This document shows, piece after piece, positions 47,118 to 55,971 of a DNA stretch of 64,000 nucleotides. A program made the translations under genes and the position numbers. Origin of the DNA: Polaromonas sp. AET17H-212 (GTDB taxonomy: Bacteria > Pseudomonadota > Gammaproteobacteria > Burkholderiales > Burkholderiaceae_C); assembly GCF_002379085.1 (NCBI RefSeq), contig NZ_NBZW01000003.1:62001-126000 (forward strand). Direction: 5' to 3'. Each line of letters starts with the position of its first letter. Within the stretch, counting starts at the first letter, position 1. A model generated the notes under the pieces. It ran no database searches, was not told the DNA's origin, and saw only the letters and a list, made by a program, of their open reading frames with translations.

Positions 47118-48233
47118 ATGACTGCGCCTGTCACGATTGAATCCATCCGCTTGCGGCAGGTCAACCTGCCGCCCAAGGTCGTGCGCACCGACGCCATCCA
47201 GTCCTTTGTGACGCAGGAGACCCTGCTGCTCACCCTGCGCTGCAGCGACGGTGTGGAAGGCACCGGTTATGCCTACACCATAGGCACCGGCGGCTCGTCG
47301 GTCATGGCCTTGCTGCATGACCATCTGGCGCCGCGTCTGCTGGGCCGCAATCCGCTGCATGTCGAGGCGATCTGGAAAGACCTGTTTTTTCACACCCACG
47401 CCACCGCCGTGGGGGCCATCACCAGCCTGGCGCTGGCCTGTGTGGACACCGCCTTGTGGGACTGGCGCGCGCGCCGCCAGGACTTGCCCCTGTGGCAGTT
47501 ACTCGGTGGCGCGCAATCACGCGTCCCGGTGTACACCACCGAGGGCGGCTGGCTGCACCTGGGGGCCGACGAACTGGTGGCGCAGACGCTGGCGGCCCAG
47601 GCCCAGGGGTTTCGGGGCGCGAAGATCAAGGTGGGCCGGCCGCATGTCAGCGAAGACGTGGCGCGGCTGTCCGCCGTGCGTGAGGCCGTCGGCCCGGGCT
47701 TTGACATCATGGTCGACGCGAACCAGGGCTTCAACCGCCCGGAAGCCTTGCGCCGTGCGGCGGCCTTTGCGGGCCTGGACCTGGCCTGGCTGGAGGAGCC
47801 CATGGCGGCCGAAGATGTCTCGGGCCACCGGCAACTGCGTGGCCAGACGGCCATTCCGGTGGCCGTGGGGGAGTCGATGTACCACCTGAGCCAGTTCCGC
47901 GAATATCTGGAGCGCGGCGCCTGCAGCATTGTCCAGCCCGACGTGGCGCGTATTGGCGGCATCACGCCGTGGATCAAGGTGGCCCATCTGGCCGAAGGTT
48001 TCGGCGTGCCCGTGTGTCCGCATTTCCTGATGGAGCTGCATGTCAGCCTGTGCGCGGCCGTTCCCAATGCGGCCTGGGTGGAATACATCCCGCAACTCGA
48101 CGACATCACGACCAGCCGCATCCGGGTCGAGGGCGGTTATGCCTGGCCGCCGGAGACGCCCGGGCTGGGCATTGCGTGGGACTGGCCGGTCATCGAAAAA
48201 CGGCAGCTTGTCGATACCACCCTGAATCAATAA
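47118..48233 (+). CDS. Enolase-superfamily sugar-acid dehydratase (mandelate racemase subgroup)
   Basis: 371 residues. The catalytic layout is visible: Lys-x-Lys in GAKIKVG (about 169-171), metal ligands in VDANQG (about Asp199), WLEEP (about Glu226) and GES, the Asp of QPDVARIGG, and the His of CPHFLMELH. That Lys plus His-Asp arrangement occurs in L-talarate/galactarate, L-fuconate and L-rhamnonate-type dehydratases. It heads the plus-strand arm under the palindromic operator. The precise sugar acid is not readable. Confidence 0.85.
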   Translation: MTAPVTIESIRLRQVNLPPKVVRTDAIQSFVTQETLLLTLRCSDGVEGTGYAYTIGTGGSSVMALLHDHLAPRLLGRNPLHVEAIWKDLFFHTHATAVGAITSLALACVDTALWDWRARRQDLPLWQLLGGAQSRVPVYTTEGGWLHLGADELVAQTLAAQAQGFRGAKIKVGRPHVSEDVARLSAVREAVGPGFDIMVDANQGFNRPEALRRAAAFAGLDLAWLEEPMAAEDVSGHRQLRGQTAIPVAVGESMYHLSQFREYLERGACSIVQPDVARIGGITPWIKVAHLAEGFGVPVCPHFLMELHVSLCAAVPNAAWVEYIPQLDDITTSRIRVEGGYAWPPETPGLGIAWDWPVIEKRQLVDTTLNQ

Positions 48234-48251
48234 ATCAACCAAGGAACAGAC

Positions 48252-48995
48252 ATGAGACTTCAAGGGAAAACCGCACTGATCACGGCCGCCGGCCAGGGCA
48301 TAGGCAAGGCCAGCGCGCTGGCCATGGCGGCAGAAGGTGCGCAGGTTTGGGCCACCGATGTCAACGCAAAGCTGCTGGACAGTTATGCGGGCATGCCCAA
48401 CATCCACACCCTGGCGCTGGACGTGCTCGACAAGGCGGCCATCCAGAAGGCGATCGCCGGGTTGCCCGCGCTCGATGTGCTGTTCAACTGCGCGGGTTTT
48501 GTGCACGCCGGCACCGTCCTGCAGGCGACCGACGAGGAATGGGAATTCGCTTTCAACCTCAATGTGCGCTCGCAGTTCTGGACCATCCAGGCGGCCTTGC
48601 CGCGCATGCTCGCGAACAACGGCGGCAAGGGCAGCGGCAGCATCATCAACATGGCCAGTGTCGTCAGCATCAAGGGGCTGCCCAACCGTTTTGTCTACGG
48701 CGCGTCCAAGGCGGCGGTGATCGGCCTGACCAAAAGTGTCGCGGCTGACTATGTGATGCAGGGCATACGCTGCAACTGCATCTGCCCCGGCACCGTCGAT
48801 ACACCCTCGCTGCAGGACCGCATCAATGTGTTTGAAGACCCGGCCGAAGCGCGCAAGAATTTCATTGCGCGCCAGCCCATGGGCCGGCTTGCCCAGGCCC
48901 ACGAGATTGCCCCCGTCGTGACCTTTCTGGCCAGCGACGAAGCGGCCTTTGTCACCGGCCAGCACTACAACATCGACGGCGGCATGACCATATGA
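48252..48995 (+). CDS. SDR dehydrogenase, 2-keto-3-deoxy-sugar-acid dehydrogenase-like
   Basis: 247 residues. Cofactor motif TAAGQGIG (11-18), catalytic Ser136, Tyr149 and Lys153 (YGASK). Closest in my memory to 2-keto-3-deoxy-L-fuconate dehydrogenase and type-2 3-hydroxybutyrate dehydrogenase (MRLQGKTALITAAGQGIG, CNCICPGTVDTPSL, NIDGGMTI). With the FAH hydrolase downstream it fits oxidation of a 2-keto-3-deoxy acid to a 2,4-diketo-3-deoxy acid. It is 18 bp after the dehydratase gene and overlaps the next SDR by four bases. Confidence 0.87.
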   Translation: MRLQGKTALITAAGQGIGKASALAMAAEGAQVWATDVNAKLLDSYAGMPNIHTLALDVLDKAAIQKAIAGLPALDVLFNCAGFVHAGTVLQATDEEWEFAFNLNVRSQFWTIQAALPRMLANNGGKGSGSIINMASVVSIKGLPNRFVYGASKAAVIGLTKSVAADYVMQGIRCNCICPGTVDTPSLQDRINVFEDPAEARKNFIARQPMGRLAQAHEIAPVVTFLASDEAAFVTGQHYNIDGGMTI

Positions 48996-49738
48996 ACCAG
49001 CTCGACTTCAAGGGCCGGCACGCGGTGGTCACCGGTGGCGCCACCGGCCTGGGCTATGCCATTGCGCAGCGGCTGCTCCAGTCCGGCGGCAGTGTCACGC
49101 TGTGGGACCGCGACGAAGCGGCGGCAAACCAGGCGGCCGCCACGCTGGGTCCGCGGGCCTCGGCGGTGGCGGTGGACGTGTCGCAGCATGCCTCGGTGCG
49201 CGCCGCGGTGCAGGCGACATTGCGCTTGGCCCCGAAGGTCGATGCGCTGGTCAACAGCGCCGGCGTGACCGGCCCCAACGTCAAGCTCTGGGACTACCCG
49301 GTCGACGCATGGGAGCAGGTGATGGCCGTCAACCTCAACGGCCTGTTCCTGTGCTGCCGTGAATGGGCGCCGCACCTGCGCGCCAACAACTACGGCCGCA
49401 TCGTCAACATCGCCTCGGTGGCCGGCAAGGACGGCAACCCGAATGCCAGCGCCTACAGTGCCAGCAAGGCGGCGGTGATTGCGCTGACCAAGTCGCTGGG
49501 CAAGGAACTCGCCGACACCGGCGTGCGTGTCAACTGCGTCACGCCGGCTGCCGTGAAGACCGCCATTTTTGACCAGATGTCGCCGGAGCATATTGCCTTC
49601 ATGCTGTCGAAAATACCGATGGGCCGCTTTGGCACGCCCGACGAGGTGGCGGCCATGGTTGGCTGGCTGTGCACCGAAGAGTGTTCTTTCTCGACCGGCG
49701 CGGTGTTCGATCTTTCGGGCGGCCGCTCCACCTACTGA
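48992..49738 (+). CDS. SDR oxidoreductase, sugar or sugar-acid dehydrogenase-like
   Basis: 248 residues. TGGATGLG at 14-21, Ser142, Tyr155 and Lys159 (YSASKAAVIALTKSLGKEL) form the SDR active site. The sequence resembles L-fucose or L-rhamnose dehydrogenases as well as 3-oxoacyl-ACP reductases. In a pathway with dehydratase, KDF-type dehydrogenase and FAH hydrolase, it may carry out the first oxidation of the free sugar. ATGA overlap with the preceding SDR. Confidence 0.8.
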   Translation: MNQLDFKGRHAVVTGGATGLGYAIAQRLLQSGGSVTLWDRDEAAANQAAATLGPRASAVAVDVSQHASVRAAVQATLRLAPKVDALVNSAGVTGPNVKLWDYPVDAWEQVMAVNLNGLFLCCREWAPHLRANNYGRIVNIASVAGKDGNPNASAYSASKAAVIALTKSLGKELADTGVRVNCVTPAAVKTAIFDQMSPEHIAFMLSKIPMGRFGTPDEVAAMVGWLCTEECSFSTGAVFDLSGGRSTY

Positions 49739-49767
49739 TGGGGACATCCATCAATCCGATTCTCGGG

Positions 49768-49852
49768 CGCATGGCAGCGTTGCGCGGTGCTCGGAATCCT
49801 CATGCACCCAAGTGCATTCCGGTTCCTGCGCGCCGTGCGCCTCGCCCTGCAT
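49768..49852 (+). repeat. Family A hairpin repeat, copy 2 (after the second SDR gene)
   Basis: Shortest copy: it has GCGTTGCGCGGTGCTCGG, ATCCTCA, and TTCCGGTTCCTGCGC, but lacks the CTCGCTACGC end. The inner stem ATGCAC-CCAA-GTGCAT (49802-49817) is a perfect six-base pairing whose sequence differs from the other copies. Confidence 0.8.
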
Positions 49853-49924
49853 CCCGATAATCGAATTGCTGGACGCCCCATTTCTCACCTCTCACCTGTT
49901 TTTGTGTAGCTAAAAAGGAAAACC

Positions 49925-50773
49925 ATGAAACTCGTTCGTTACGGCAACCCCGGCAAGGAAAAACCCGGTCTCATCGATGCCGAGGGCAAACTGCGCGACC
50001 TGAGCGGCGTGATCGGCGACATTGGTCCCGACCAGCTCGGTGATGCCGCACTGGCCAAACTGCGCAAGCTCAAGGCGGCGAACCTGCCGCTCGTCAAGGG
50101 CAAGCCACGTCTGGGCAGCCCGGTCGCCGGTGTCGGCAAATTCATCGCCATCGGCCTGAACTATGTCGACCATGCGGCCGAGTCGGGTCTGCCGATTCCG
50201 AAAGAGCCCATCGTTTTCATGAAGGCTACCACCTGCATCCAGGGGGCCAACGACCCGGTCATGTTGCCCAAGGGCTCGGTCAAGTCCGACTGGGAGGTCG
50301 AACTCGGCGTGGTGATCGGCACCCGCGCGCGGTATGTCTCGCAGAAGGATGCGCTCAATTTTGTGGCCGGTTATTGCACCATCAACGACGTCAGCGAGCG
50401 CGAGTACCAGATCGAGCGCGGCGGCACCTGGGACAAGGGCAAGGGCTGCGACACCTTCGGTCCGATCGGCCCCTGGCTGGTCACGCGCGACGATGTGCCG
50501 AACCCGCAAAAGCTGGCGATGTGGCTGGACCTCAACGGCCAGCGGGCGCAGACCGGCAGCACGAAAACCATGATTTTCAGCGTGGCCAAAATCATCAGTT
50601 ATGTCAGCCAGTTCATGACGCTGATGCCCGGCGACGTGATCACCACCGGCACCCCGCCCGGCGTGGGCATGGGCATGAAGCCGCCTTTGTACCTGAAAAA
50701 GGGCGACGTCATGACCCTGGGCATTGAAGGCCTGGGTGAGCAGCGCCAGGTGGTGGTTCCGTTCAAGCTGTGA
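49925..50773 (+). CDS. Fumarylacetoacetate hydrolase-family enzyme (2,4-diketo-3-deoxy acid hydrolase candidate)
   Basis: 282 residues. An N-terminal cap domain (about 1-70) precedes the FAH fold with FIAIGLNYVDHAAESG, WEVELGVVIG (metal Glu), INDVSEREYQIERGGTWDKGKGCDTFGPIGPWLV and TTGTPPGVGMG. The strong GGTWDKGKGCDTFGP block fits the 2,4-diketo-3-deoxy-L-fuconate hydrolase/ureidoglycolate-lyase-like group. It would cleave the C-C bond of the diketo acid, giving pyruvate and a hydroxy acid. It is separated from the SDR by 186 bp that hold a family A repeat. Confidence 0.85.
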   Translation: MKLVRYGNPGKEKPGLIDAEGKLRDLSGVIGDIGPDQLGDAALAKLRKLKAANLPLVKGKPRLGSPVAGVGKFIAIGLNYVDHAAESGLPIPKEPIVFMKATTCIQGANDPVMLPKGSVKSDWEVELGVVIGTRARYVSQKDALNFVAGYCTINDVSEREYQIERGGTWDKGKGCDTFGPIGPWLVTRDDVPNPQKLAMWLDLNGQRAQTGSTKTMIFSVAKIISYVSQFMTLMPGDVITTGTPPGVGMGMKPPLYLKKGDVMTLGIEGLGEQRQVVVPFKL

Positions 50774-50852
50774 TGCCGGCTCAGGCGCAGGCCGCTGTGG
50801 TGGCCTGCGTGCAGGGCCTGCTTTGAATGACCCGGGGGCTACACTCGAATCC

Positions 50853-53228
50853 ATGAGTGCCCACCCCCCGCTTGCTTTCCTGGCTGGAGATACCGGTGTT
50901 GCCCGGCTGATGCGCGAGCAGGACTGGGCGGGCTCACCCTTGGGCGCGCCCGGGCTGTGGCCGCAATCCTTGCGCTCCATGGTCAACCTGATGCTGGGCT
51001 CGGCCTTTCCGATGTTTGTGGCCTGGGGGCCAACCCTGTCCCTGCTCTACAACGACGCCTATGCCGAGGTGCTGGGCGCCAAGCATCCGCAGGCGCTGGG
51101 CCGGCCCTTTTACGCGGCCTGGCATGACATTCGGGCCGACATTGAGCCGCTGGTGCAGCGAGCGCTGGGCGGAGAAGCTTTTTTTGTCGAAAACCTGCCG
51201 CTTCGCATGCGCCGCCATGGTTACGACGAGGACACCTGGTTCACCTTTTCCTATTCGCCCGTGCGCAACGAAGACGGCGCTATTGCCGGCCTGTATTGCG
51301 CCTGCGCCGACACCACGGCCATGGTGCTGGCCGAACGGCATCAGCGCGCCGAGCAGGAGAGGCTGCAGACGCTGTTCAGCCAGGCGCCCGGCTTTGTTGC
51401 GGTGACGCGCGGACCGGACCATGTCTTCGAGATCGCCAACCACGCCTACCTGCAGCTGGCGGGCTTTCGCGATGTCATCGGCAAACCGGTAGCCGAGGCG
51501 CTGCCCGAAGTGGTGGAGCAGGGTTTTGTGGCATTGCTCGACAAGGTGTTTGCCACCGGCGAGCCGTATGTCGGCCGTTCGGTGCGGCTGATGCTCAACA
51601 GAGAACCCGATGGGCCCCTCACGGAGGCCTACCTCGATTTTGTTTACCAGCCGCTGAAGGGGCCGACCGGCCAGATCGAGGGTGTGTTTGTGCATGGCCA
51701 TGACGTGACCGAGCTGCAGCGCGCGCAGGCGGCCCTGCTGGTGTTTTCCAACAGCATTCCCGCAATGGCCTGGGTGGCCGATGCCGACGGTGGCCTGGAG
51801 CGTTTCAATTCCCAGTGGTCGGTCTACACCGGTCAGGGCACCGAGGCCGCGCTCGGCCAGGGCTGGACGGGCGCGCTCCACCCCGAGGACCGCGACGCGC
51901 CGGGACAGGCCTTTGCGGCGGCGCGTGATCAGGGCACCGAATGGCAGGTCGAGTACCGGTTGCGCCGCCATGACGGGGTCTACCGCTGGTTTCTGACCCG
52001 GGCGGTACCGCAGCTCGATGCCTCTGGCCGCGTGCTGCGCTGGTTCGGCACCACCACCGACATCGAGGACGCGAGAAAAAACCACCAGGCGCTGCGCGAT
52101 GCGGACCGGCAGAAGGACGAGTTTCTGGCGACGCTGGCGCACGAACTGCGCAACCCGCTGGCGCCGATTCGCGCCGCTGTGCAGCTGCTCGGCTCGCCGG
52201 CTTCCCGGCCAGCGGCGCGGGAGCATGCCGTGGACGTGATTGGGCGCCAGGTGGGCCACATGGCCCGTTTGCTGGACGATCTGATCGATGTCGCCCGCAT
52301 CACCCAGCGCCGGGTGGTCCTGAAAAAAGTGCCCCTGGCTGTTGATGAGTTGGTGGAGTCCGTCCTGGAAACGGTGCGTCCCCTGGCCGAGGCCAAGTGG
52401 CACACGCTGGTGGCCACGATCGGCGGCGACGGCCTGCAGCTGGTGGCCGATCCGCTCAGGCTGGCGCAGGTGTTGTCCAACCTGCTGAACAACGCTGTCA
52501 AATACACCGATGCGGGCGGGCGGATCGGTTTCGACGTGCAGGTCGAGGGCGACTGGCTGAGTTTCACGGTCTCGGACAGCGGGATTGGCCTGAGTCAGGC
52601 GGCCATTGAAAACATCTTCACCATGTTTGCGCAGGAACAGTCAGCGCTGGACCGCTCGGAAGGCGGTCTGGGCATCGGGCTGGCGCTGGCCAAGGGGCTG
52701 GTGGAGCTGCACGGCGGCACGGTGTCGGCCTTCAGCGAAGGCCCGGGCCGCGGCAGCCGCTTTGTCGTGAAGCTGCCGTATTCCGCTGACCGGCAAGCGG
52801 TTCTCGTCAGCCCGGCGGCGGCCCTGCCGGCCCTGCGCCAGCCGCAGGCCCGGACCGTGCTGCTCGCTGACGACAACCGCGACGCGGTCCATGTGCTGGC
52901 CGAATTGCTGCGCATGGACGGCTACCTCGTGCACACGGCCCACGACGGGCTGGAGGCGGCCGACCTGGCGAAGCGTTTGCGGCCCGATGTGCTGGTGCTC
53001 GATATCGGCATGCCCGGCCTCAATGGTTATGAAGTCGCGCGGCTGGTGCGCGCCCAGCCCTGGGGCGACCGACCGCTGCTGATTGCCGCGACCGGATGGG
53101 GCCAGGCGGATGACCAGCAGAAGGCCCTGACGGCAGGTTTCAACCGGCACCTGACCAAGCCCTTCGATCCGCAGCAGCTTTCTGACTGGATTGCGGAATC
53201 CCCGGTTTCGGAATCTGAGGCTGTCTAG
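50853..53228 (+). CDS. Hybrid sensor histidine kinase with PAS domains and C-terminal receiver
   Basis: 791 residues from ATG 50853. No TM helices, so cytoplasmic. Three sensory segments come first: a PAS-like part with GSAFPMFVAWGPTLSLLYNDAY, a second PAS (VTRGPDHVFEIANHAYLQLAG) and a PAS_3-type (WQVEYRLRRHDGVYRWFL). HisKA follows with phospho-His at about 430 (LAHELRNPLAPI), then the HATPase with SNLLNNAVKYT and GGLGIGLALAKGL, and a receiver domain with Asp at about 717 (VLDIGMPGLNGYEVA). Its output partner is not adjacent, so its target is unknown. Confidence 0.92.
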   Translation: MSAHPPLAFLAGDTGVARLMREQDWAGSPLGAPGLWPQSLRSMVNLMLGSAFPMFVAWGPTLSLLYNDAYAEVLGAKHPQALGRPFYAAWHDIRADIEPLVQRALGGEAFFVENLPLRMRRHGYDEDTWFTFSYSPVRNEDGAIAGLYCACADTTAMVLAERHQRAEQERLQTLFSQAPGFVAVTRGPDHVFEIANHAYLQLAGFRDVIGKPVAEALPEVVEQGFVALLDKVFATGEPYVGRSVRLMLNREPDGPLTEAYLDFVYQPLKGPTGQIEGVFVHGHDVTELQRAQAALLVFSNSIPAMAWVADADGGLERFNSQWSVYTGQGTEAALGQGWTGALHPEDRDAPGQAFAAARDQGTEWQVEYRLRRHDGVYRWFLTRAVPQLDASGRVLRWFGTTTDIEDARKNHQALRDADRQKDEFLATLAHELRNPLAPIRAAVQLLGSPASRPAAREHAVDVIGRQVGHMARLLDDLIDVARITQRRVVLKKVPLAVDELVESVLETVRPLAEAKWHTLVATIGGDGLQLVADPLRLAQVLSNLLNNAVKYTDAGGRIGFDVQVEGDWLSFTVSDSGIGLSQAAIENIFTMFAQEQSALDRSEGGLGIGLALAKGLVELHGGTVSAFSEGPGRGSRFVVKLPYSADRQAVLVSPAAALPALRQPQARTVLLADDNRDAVHVLAELLRMDGYLVHTAHDGLEAADLAKRLRPDVLVLDIGMPGLNGYEVARLVRAQPWGDRPLLIAATGWGQADDQQKALTAGFNRHLTKPFDPQQLSDWIAESPVSESEAV

Positions 53229-53303
53229 GGTTTACCCTGAGTTGACCTAGGTCGTCGCCTCTATAAATCGGAGTTTCCGGGTCATCGCGCTTGACGGCAT
53301 GGG

Positions 53304-53316
53304 TTTTGCGGCAAAA
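53304..53316. promoter_or_regulatory. Small dyad upstream of the TetR regulator operator
   Basis: TTTTGC-G-GCAAAA is a perfect 13-base dyad that ends two bases before the main operator. It follows a TTGACG hexamer (53291-53296) that could be the -35 element; CAAAAT at 53312-53317 is the best -10 candidate, but the spacing is short at 15 bases. Confidence 0.4.
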
Positions 53317-53317
53317 T

Positions 53318-53331
53318 AGAACGGTCGTTCT
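53318..53331. promoter_or_regulatory. Likely TetR-family operator (autoregulation of the beta-oxidation regulator)
   Basis: AGAACGGTCGTTCT is a perfect 14-base palindrome, 18 bases before the regulator's ATG. TetR-family regulators of fatty-acid breakdown use short dyads of this kind. Its position at the expected transcription start fits autorepression. I did not see a second identical site in the rest of the cluster. Confidence 0.65.
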
Positions 53332-53349
53332 TTTTTTTGTCTGGCTTTC

Positions 53350-54105
53350 ATGTCTGTTACCGAACTTCCTGTCAAGACAGCCCGCCCGGGTCCCCGGGAA
53401 AGTGGTCGCGCGGCGCATGCCGGTATGCAAAAGGGTCAGCAGACCAAGGCGGCCATCGTCGATGCGGCGCTCGGACTGGCCACGCAGATCGGCCTGGAAG
53501 GCCTGAGCATTGGCGCCCTGGCCGAAGTCATGCACATGAGCAAGTCGGGCGTGTTTGCGCACTTTGGCTCCCGGGAAGAATTGCAGATCTCGGTCATCCG
53601 CGAATATTTCGCGCGGTTTGAAGAAGAGGTTTTTTACCCCGCGCTGAAAGAACCCAAAGGCCTGCCGCGGGTGCAGGCCCTGTTCGGCAACTGGATGAAA
53701 CGGGTGGCGGTCGAGCTGCAGTCGGGCTGCATCTTCATCAGCGGCGCCGTCGAATTTGACGACCGGCCCGGCCCGGTGCGCGACGCGCTGGCCACCTCGG
53801 TGCAGACCTGGCTGGCGGCCATGTACCGCGCGGTGGTGCTGGCCAAGGAGGCCGGCCATCTGCGTGCGGACGCCGACGAGCGCCAGATCGCCTTCGAGAT
53901 CCACGGCCTGATCCTGGCCCTGCATTACGAAGCCCGCTTCCTCAAGACACCCGGTTCCATTGACCGGACATTGCGTGCCTTCCAGAGCATCCTGGCGCGT
54001 TACGGCAGCGACGCCGCCGGCGCGCTGGCGTCCCCCATCACTTCCGCATCACTGACGGGTGGCGGCGACCGCCCGCTGCCTGATTCTTCCGCTTCTTCCG
54101 TTTAA
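53350..54105 (+). CDS. TetR/AcrR regulator of the fatty-acid degradation cluster (FadP/PsrA-like role)
   Basis: 251 residues. A variable N-terminal tail of about 25 residues precedes the HTH (KAAIVDAALGLATQIGLEGLSIGALAEVMHMSKSGVFAHFGSREELQISVI, about 31-82). The C-terminal ligand domain has RVAVELQSGCIFISGAVEFDDRPGPVRDAL. It lies 26 bp before the acyl-CoA dehydrogenase gene and heads the beta-oxidation cluster, so an acyl-CoA is the probable ligand. FadP of betaproteobacteria is the candidate homologue by context. Confidence 0.85.
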   Translation: MSVTELPVKTARPGPRESGRAAHAGMQKGQQTKAAIVDAALGLATQIGLEGLSIGALAEVMHMSKSGVFAHFGSREELQISVIREYFARFEEEVFYPALKEPKGLPRVQALFGNWMKRVAVELQSGCIFISGAVEFDDRPGPVRDALATSVQTWLAAMYRAVVLAKEAGHLRADADERQIAFEIHGLILALHYEARFLKTPGSIDRTLRAFQSILARYGSDAAGALASPITSASLTGGGDRPLPDSSASSV

Positions 54106-54130
54106 TCCCTTCCCACCAAAGGACCTTTCC

Positions 54131-55927
54131 ATGCCTCAATACAACCCGCCACTGCGCGACATGCAGTTCGTCATGCACGAAGTGCTCAAGGTCACCGACG
54201 AGTTCAGGGCCCTGCCGAAACATGCCGATGTGGACGCGGACACCATCAATGCCGTGCTCGAGGAAGCCGGCAAGTTTGCCGTCGAGGTGACCTTCCCGCT
54301 GAACATCAGCGGCGACACGGAAGGCTGCAAGCTGGACCAGGCCACACACGAGGTGACGCCGCCCAAGGGCTTCAAGGAAGCCTATGCCAAGTACGTCGAA
54401 GGCGGCTGGGCGGCGCTGTCCTGCGACCCCGAATACGGCGGCCAGGGCCTGCCCTTTGTCGTGAACCAGTGCGTCTACGAAATGCTGAACTCCGCCAACC
54501 AGGCCTGGACCATGTACCCCGGCCTGTCGCACGGCGCCTACGAGGCGCTGCATGCGCACGGCACGGACGCGCAGAAAAAGCTCTACCTGCCAAAATTGGT
54601 CAGCGGCGAGTGGACCGGCACCATGTGCCTGACCGAGCCGCATTGCGGCACCGACCTGGGCCTGCTGCGCACGAAGGCCGAGCCACAGGCAGACGGCACC
54701 TACAAACTCACCGGCAACAAGATTTTCATCAGCGCCGGTGAACACGACATGACCGAAAACATCCTGCACCTGGTGCTGGCCCGCCTGCCCGATGCACCGC
54801 AGGGCAGCAAGGGCATCAGCCTGTTCCTTGTGCCGAAATTCAATGTCGCGGAAGACGGCGCCATCGGCTCGCGCAACGGCATTTACTGCGGCAGCCTGGA
54901 GCACAAGATGGGCATCCACGGCAACGCCACCGCGCAAATCGTGCTCGAGGGCGCCGTCGGCACCATGGTGGGCGCGCCCAACAAGGGCCTGGCCGCCATG
55001 TTCGTCATGATGAACGCCGCCCGCCTGGGCGTCGGCAACCAGTCGCTGGGCCTGACCGAAGTGGCCTACCAGAATGCGCTGGCCTACGCCAAGGACCGCA
55101 TCCAGATGCGTTCGCTGTCGGGTGTGAAAGCCAAGGACAAACCGGCTGATCCGATCATCGTGCACCCGGATGTGCGCAAGATGCTGCTGACCGCCAAGGC
55201 CTATGCCGAGGGCGGCCGTGCGCTGGCGATCTACTGCACCATGCTGCTCGACAAGGAACTGCACCACCCCGACGAGAAGGTGCGCAAGGACTCCGGCGAA
55301 ATCGTCGCGTTGCTCACGCCCATCGTGAAAGCCTTTCTGACCGACAACGGCCACATCTCCACCAACGCCTGCATGCAGGTTTTCGGCGGCCACGGCTTCA
55401 TCAAGGAATGGGGCATGGAGCAGTTCGTGCGCGACAACCGCATCAACATGATTTACGAAGGCACCAACACCATCCAGTCGCTGGACCTGCTGGGCCGCAA
55501 GGTGCTCGGCAACAACGGCGCCACGCTGAAGAAATTCGGCAAGATCATCGGCGCGCTGATTGCCGAGGAAGGCGTCAACGAGAAGATGGCCGAGTTCATC
55601 AACCCGCTGGCCTACCTGGCCGACCAGATGACCAAGTTCACGACCGAGCTGGGTTTCAAGGGGTTCCAGAACCCCGACGAAGTGGGCGCTGCGGCGGTGG
55701 ACTACCTGCGCGTCGCCGGCCACCTGGTGTTTGGCTACTTCTGGGCGCGCATGGCGCAAACCGCGCTGCGCGAAATCGCCGCCGGCAATGCCGACCCCTT
55801 CTATCTGGCCAAGGTGCAGACGGCGCGTTTTTACTTCGCGAAGCTGTTCCCCGAGACCGCGACGCTGATGCGCACCGCACGCAGCGGCAGCAAGGCGCTG
55901 ATGGACACGGATGCCGCGCTGGCCTGA
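54131..55927 (+). CDS. Acyl-CoA dehydrogenase (about 600-residue class)
   Basis: 598 residues from ATG 54131, preceded by AAAGGA. FAD/acyl-CoA motifs: MCLTEPHCGTDLGLLRTKAEP, YKLTGNKIFISAGEHDM, FGGHGFIKEWGMEQFVRDNRI and IYEGTNTIQSLDLLGRKVL with the catalytic Glu (about 441). It is longer than the classical 380-residue enzymes and carries the extra C-terminal helical domain of the larger class. It catalyses the first, FAD-dependent step of beta-oxidation. Confidence 0.93.
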   Translation: MPQYNPPLRDMQFVMHEVLKVTDEFRALPKHADVDADTINAVLEEAGKFAVEVTFPLNISGDTEGCKLDQATHEVTPPKGFKEAYAKYVEGGWAALSCDPEYGGQGLPFVVNQCVYEMLNSANQAWTMYPGLSHGAYEALHAHGTDAQKKLYLPKLVSGEWTGTMCLTEPHCGTDLGLLRTKAEPQADGTYKLTGNKIFISAGEHDMTENILHLVLARLPDAPQGSKGISLFLVPKFNVAEDGAIGSRNGIYCGSLEHKMGIHGNATAQIVLEGAVGTMVGAPNKGLAAMFVMMNAARLGVGNQSLGLTEVAYQNALAYAKDRIQMRSLSGVKAKDKPADPIIVHPDVRKMLLTAKAYAEGGRALAIYCTMLLDKELHHPDEKVRKDSGEIVALLTPIVKAFLTDNGHISTNACMQVFGGHGFIKEWGMEQFVRDNRINMIYEGTNTIQSLDLLGRKVLGNNGATLKKFGKIIGALIAEEGVNEKMAEFINPLAYLADQMTKFTTELGFKGFQNPDEVGAAAVDYLRVAGHLVFGYFWARMAQTALREIAAGNADPFYLAKVQTARFYFAKLFPETATLMRTARSGSKALMDTDAALA

Positions 55928-55971
55928 CCGGTGGCCGCCTGTTTGACATGCTTTTTAGCCCTGGAGCCCTG

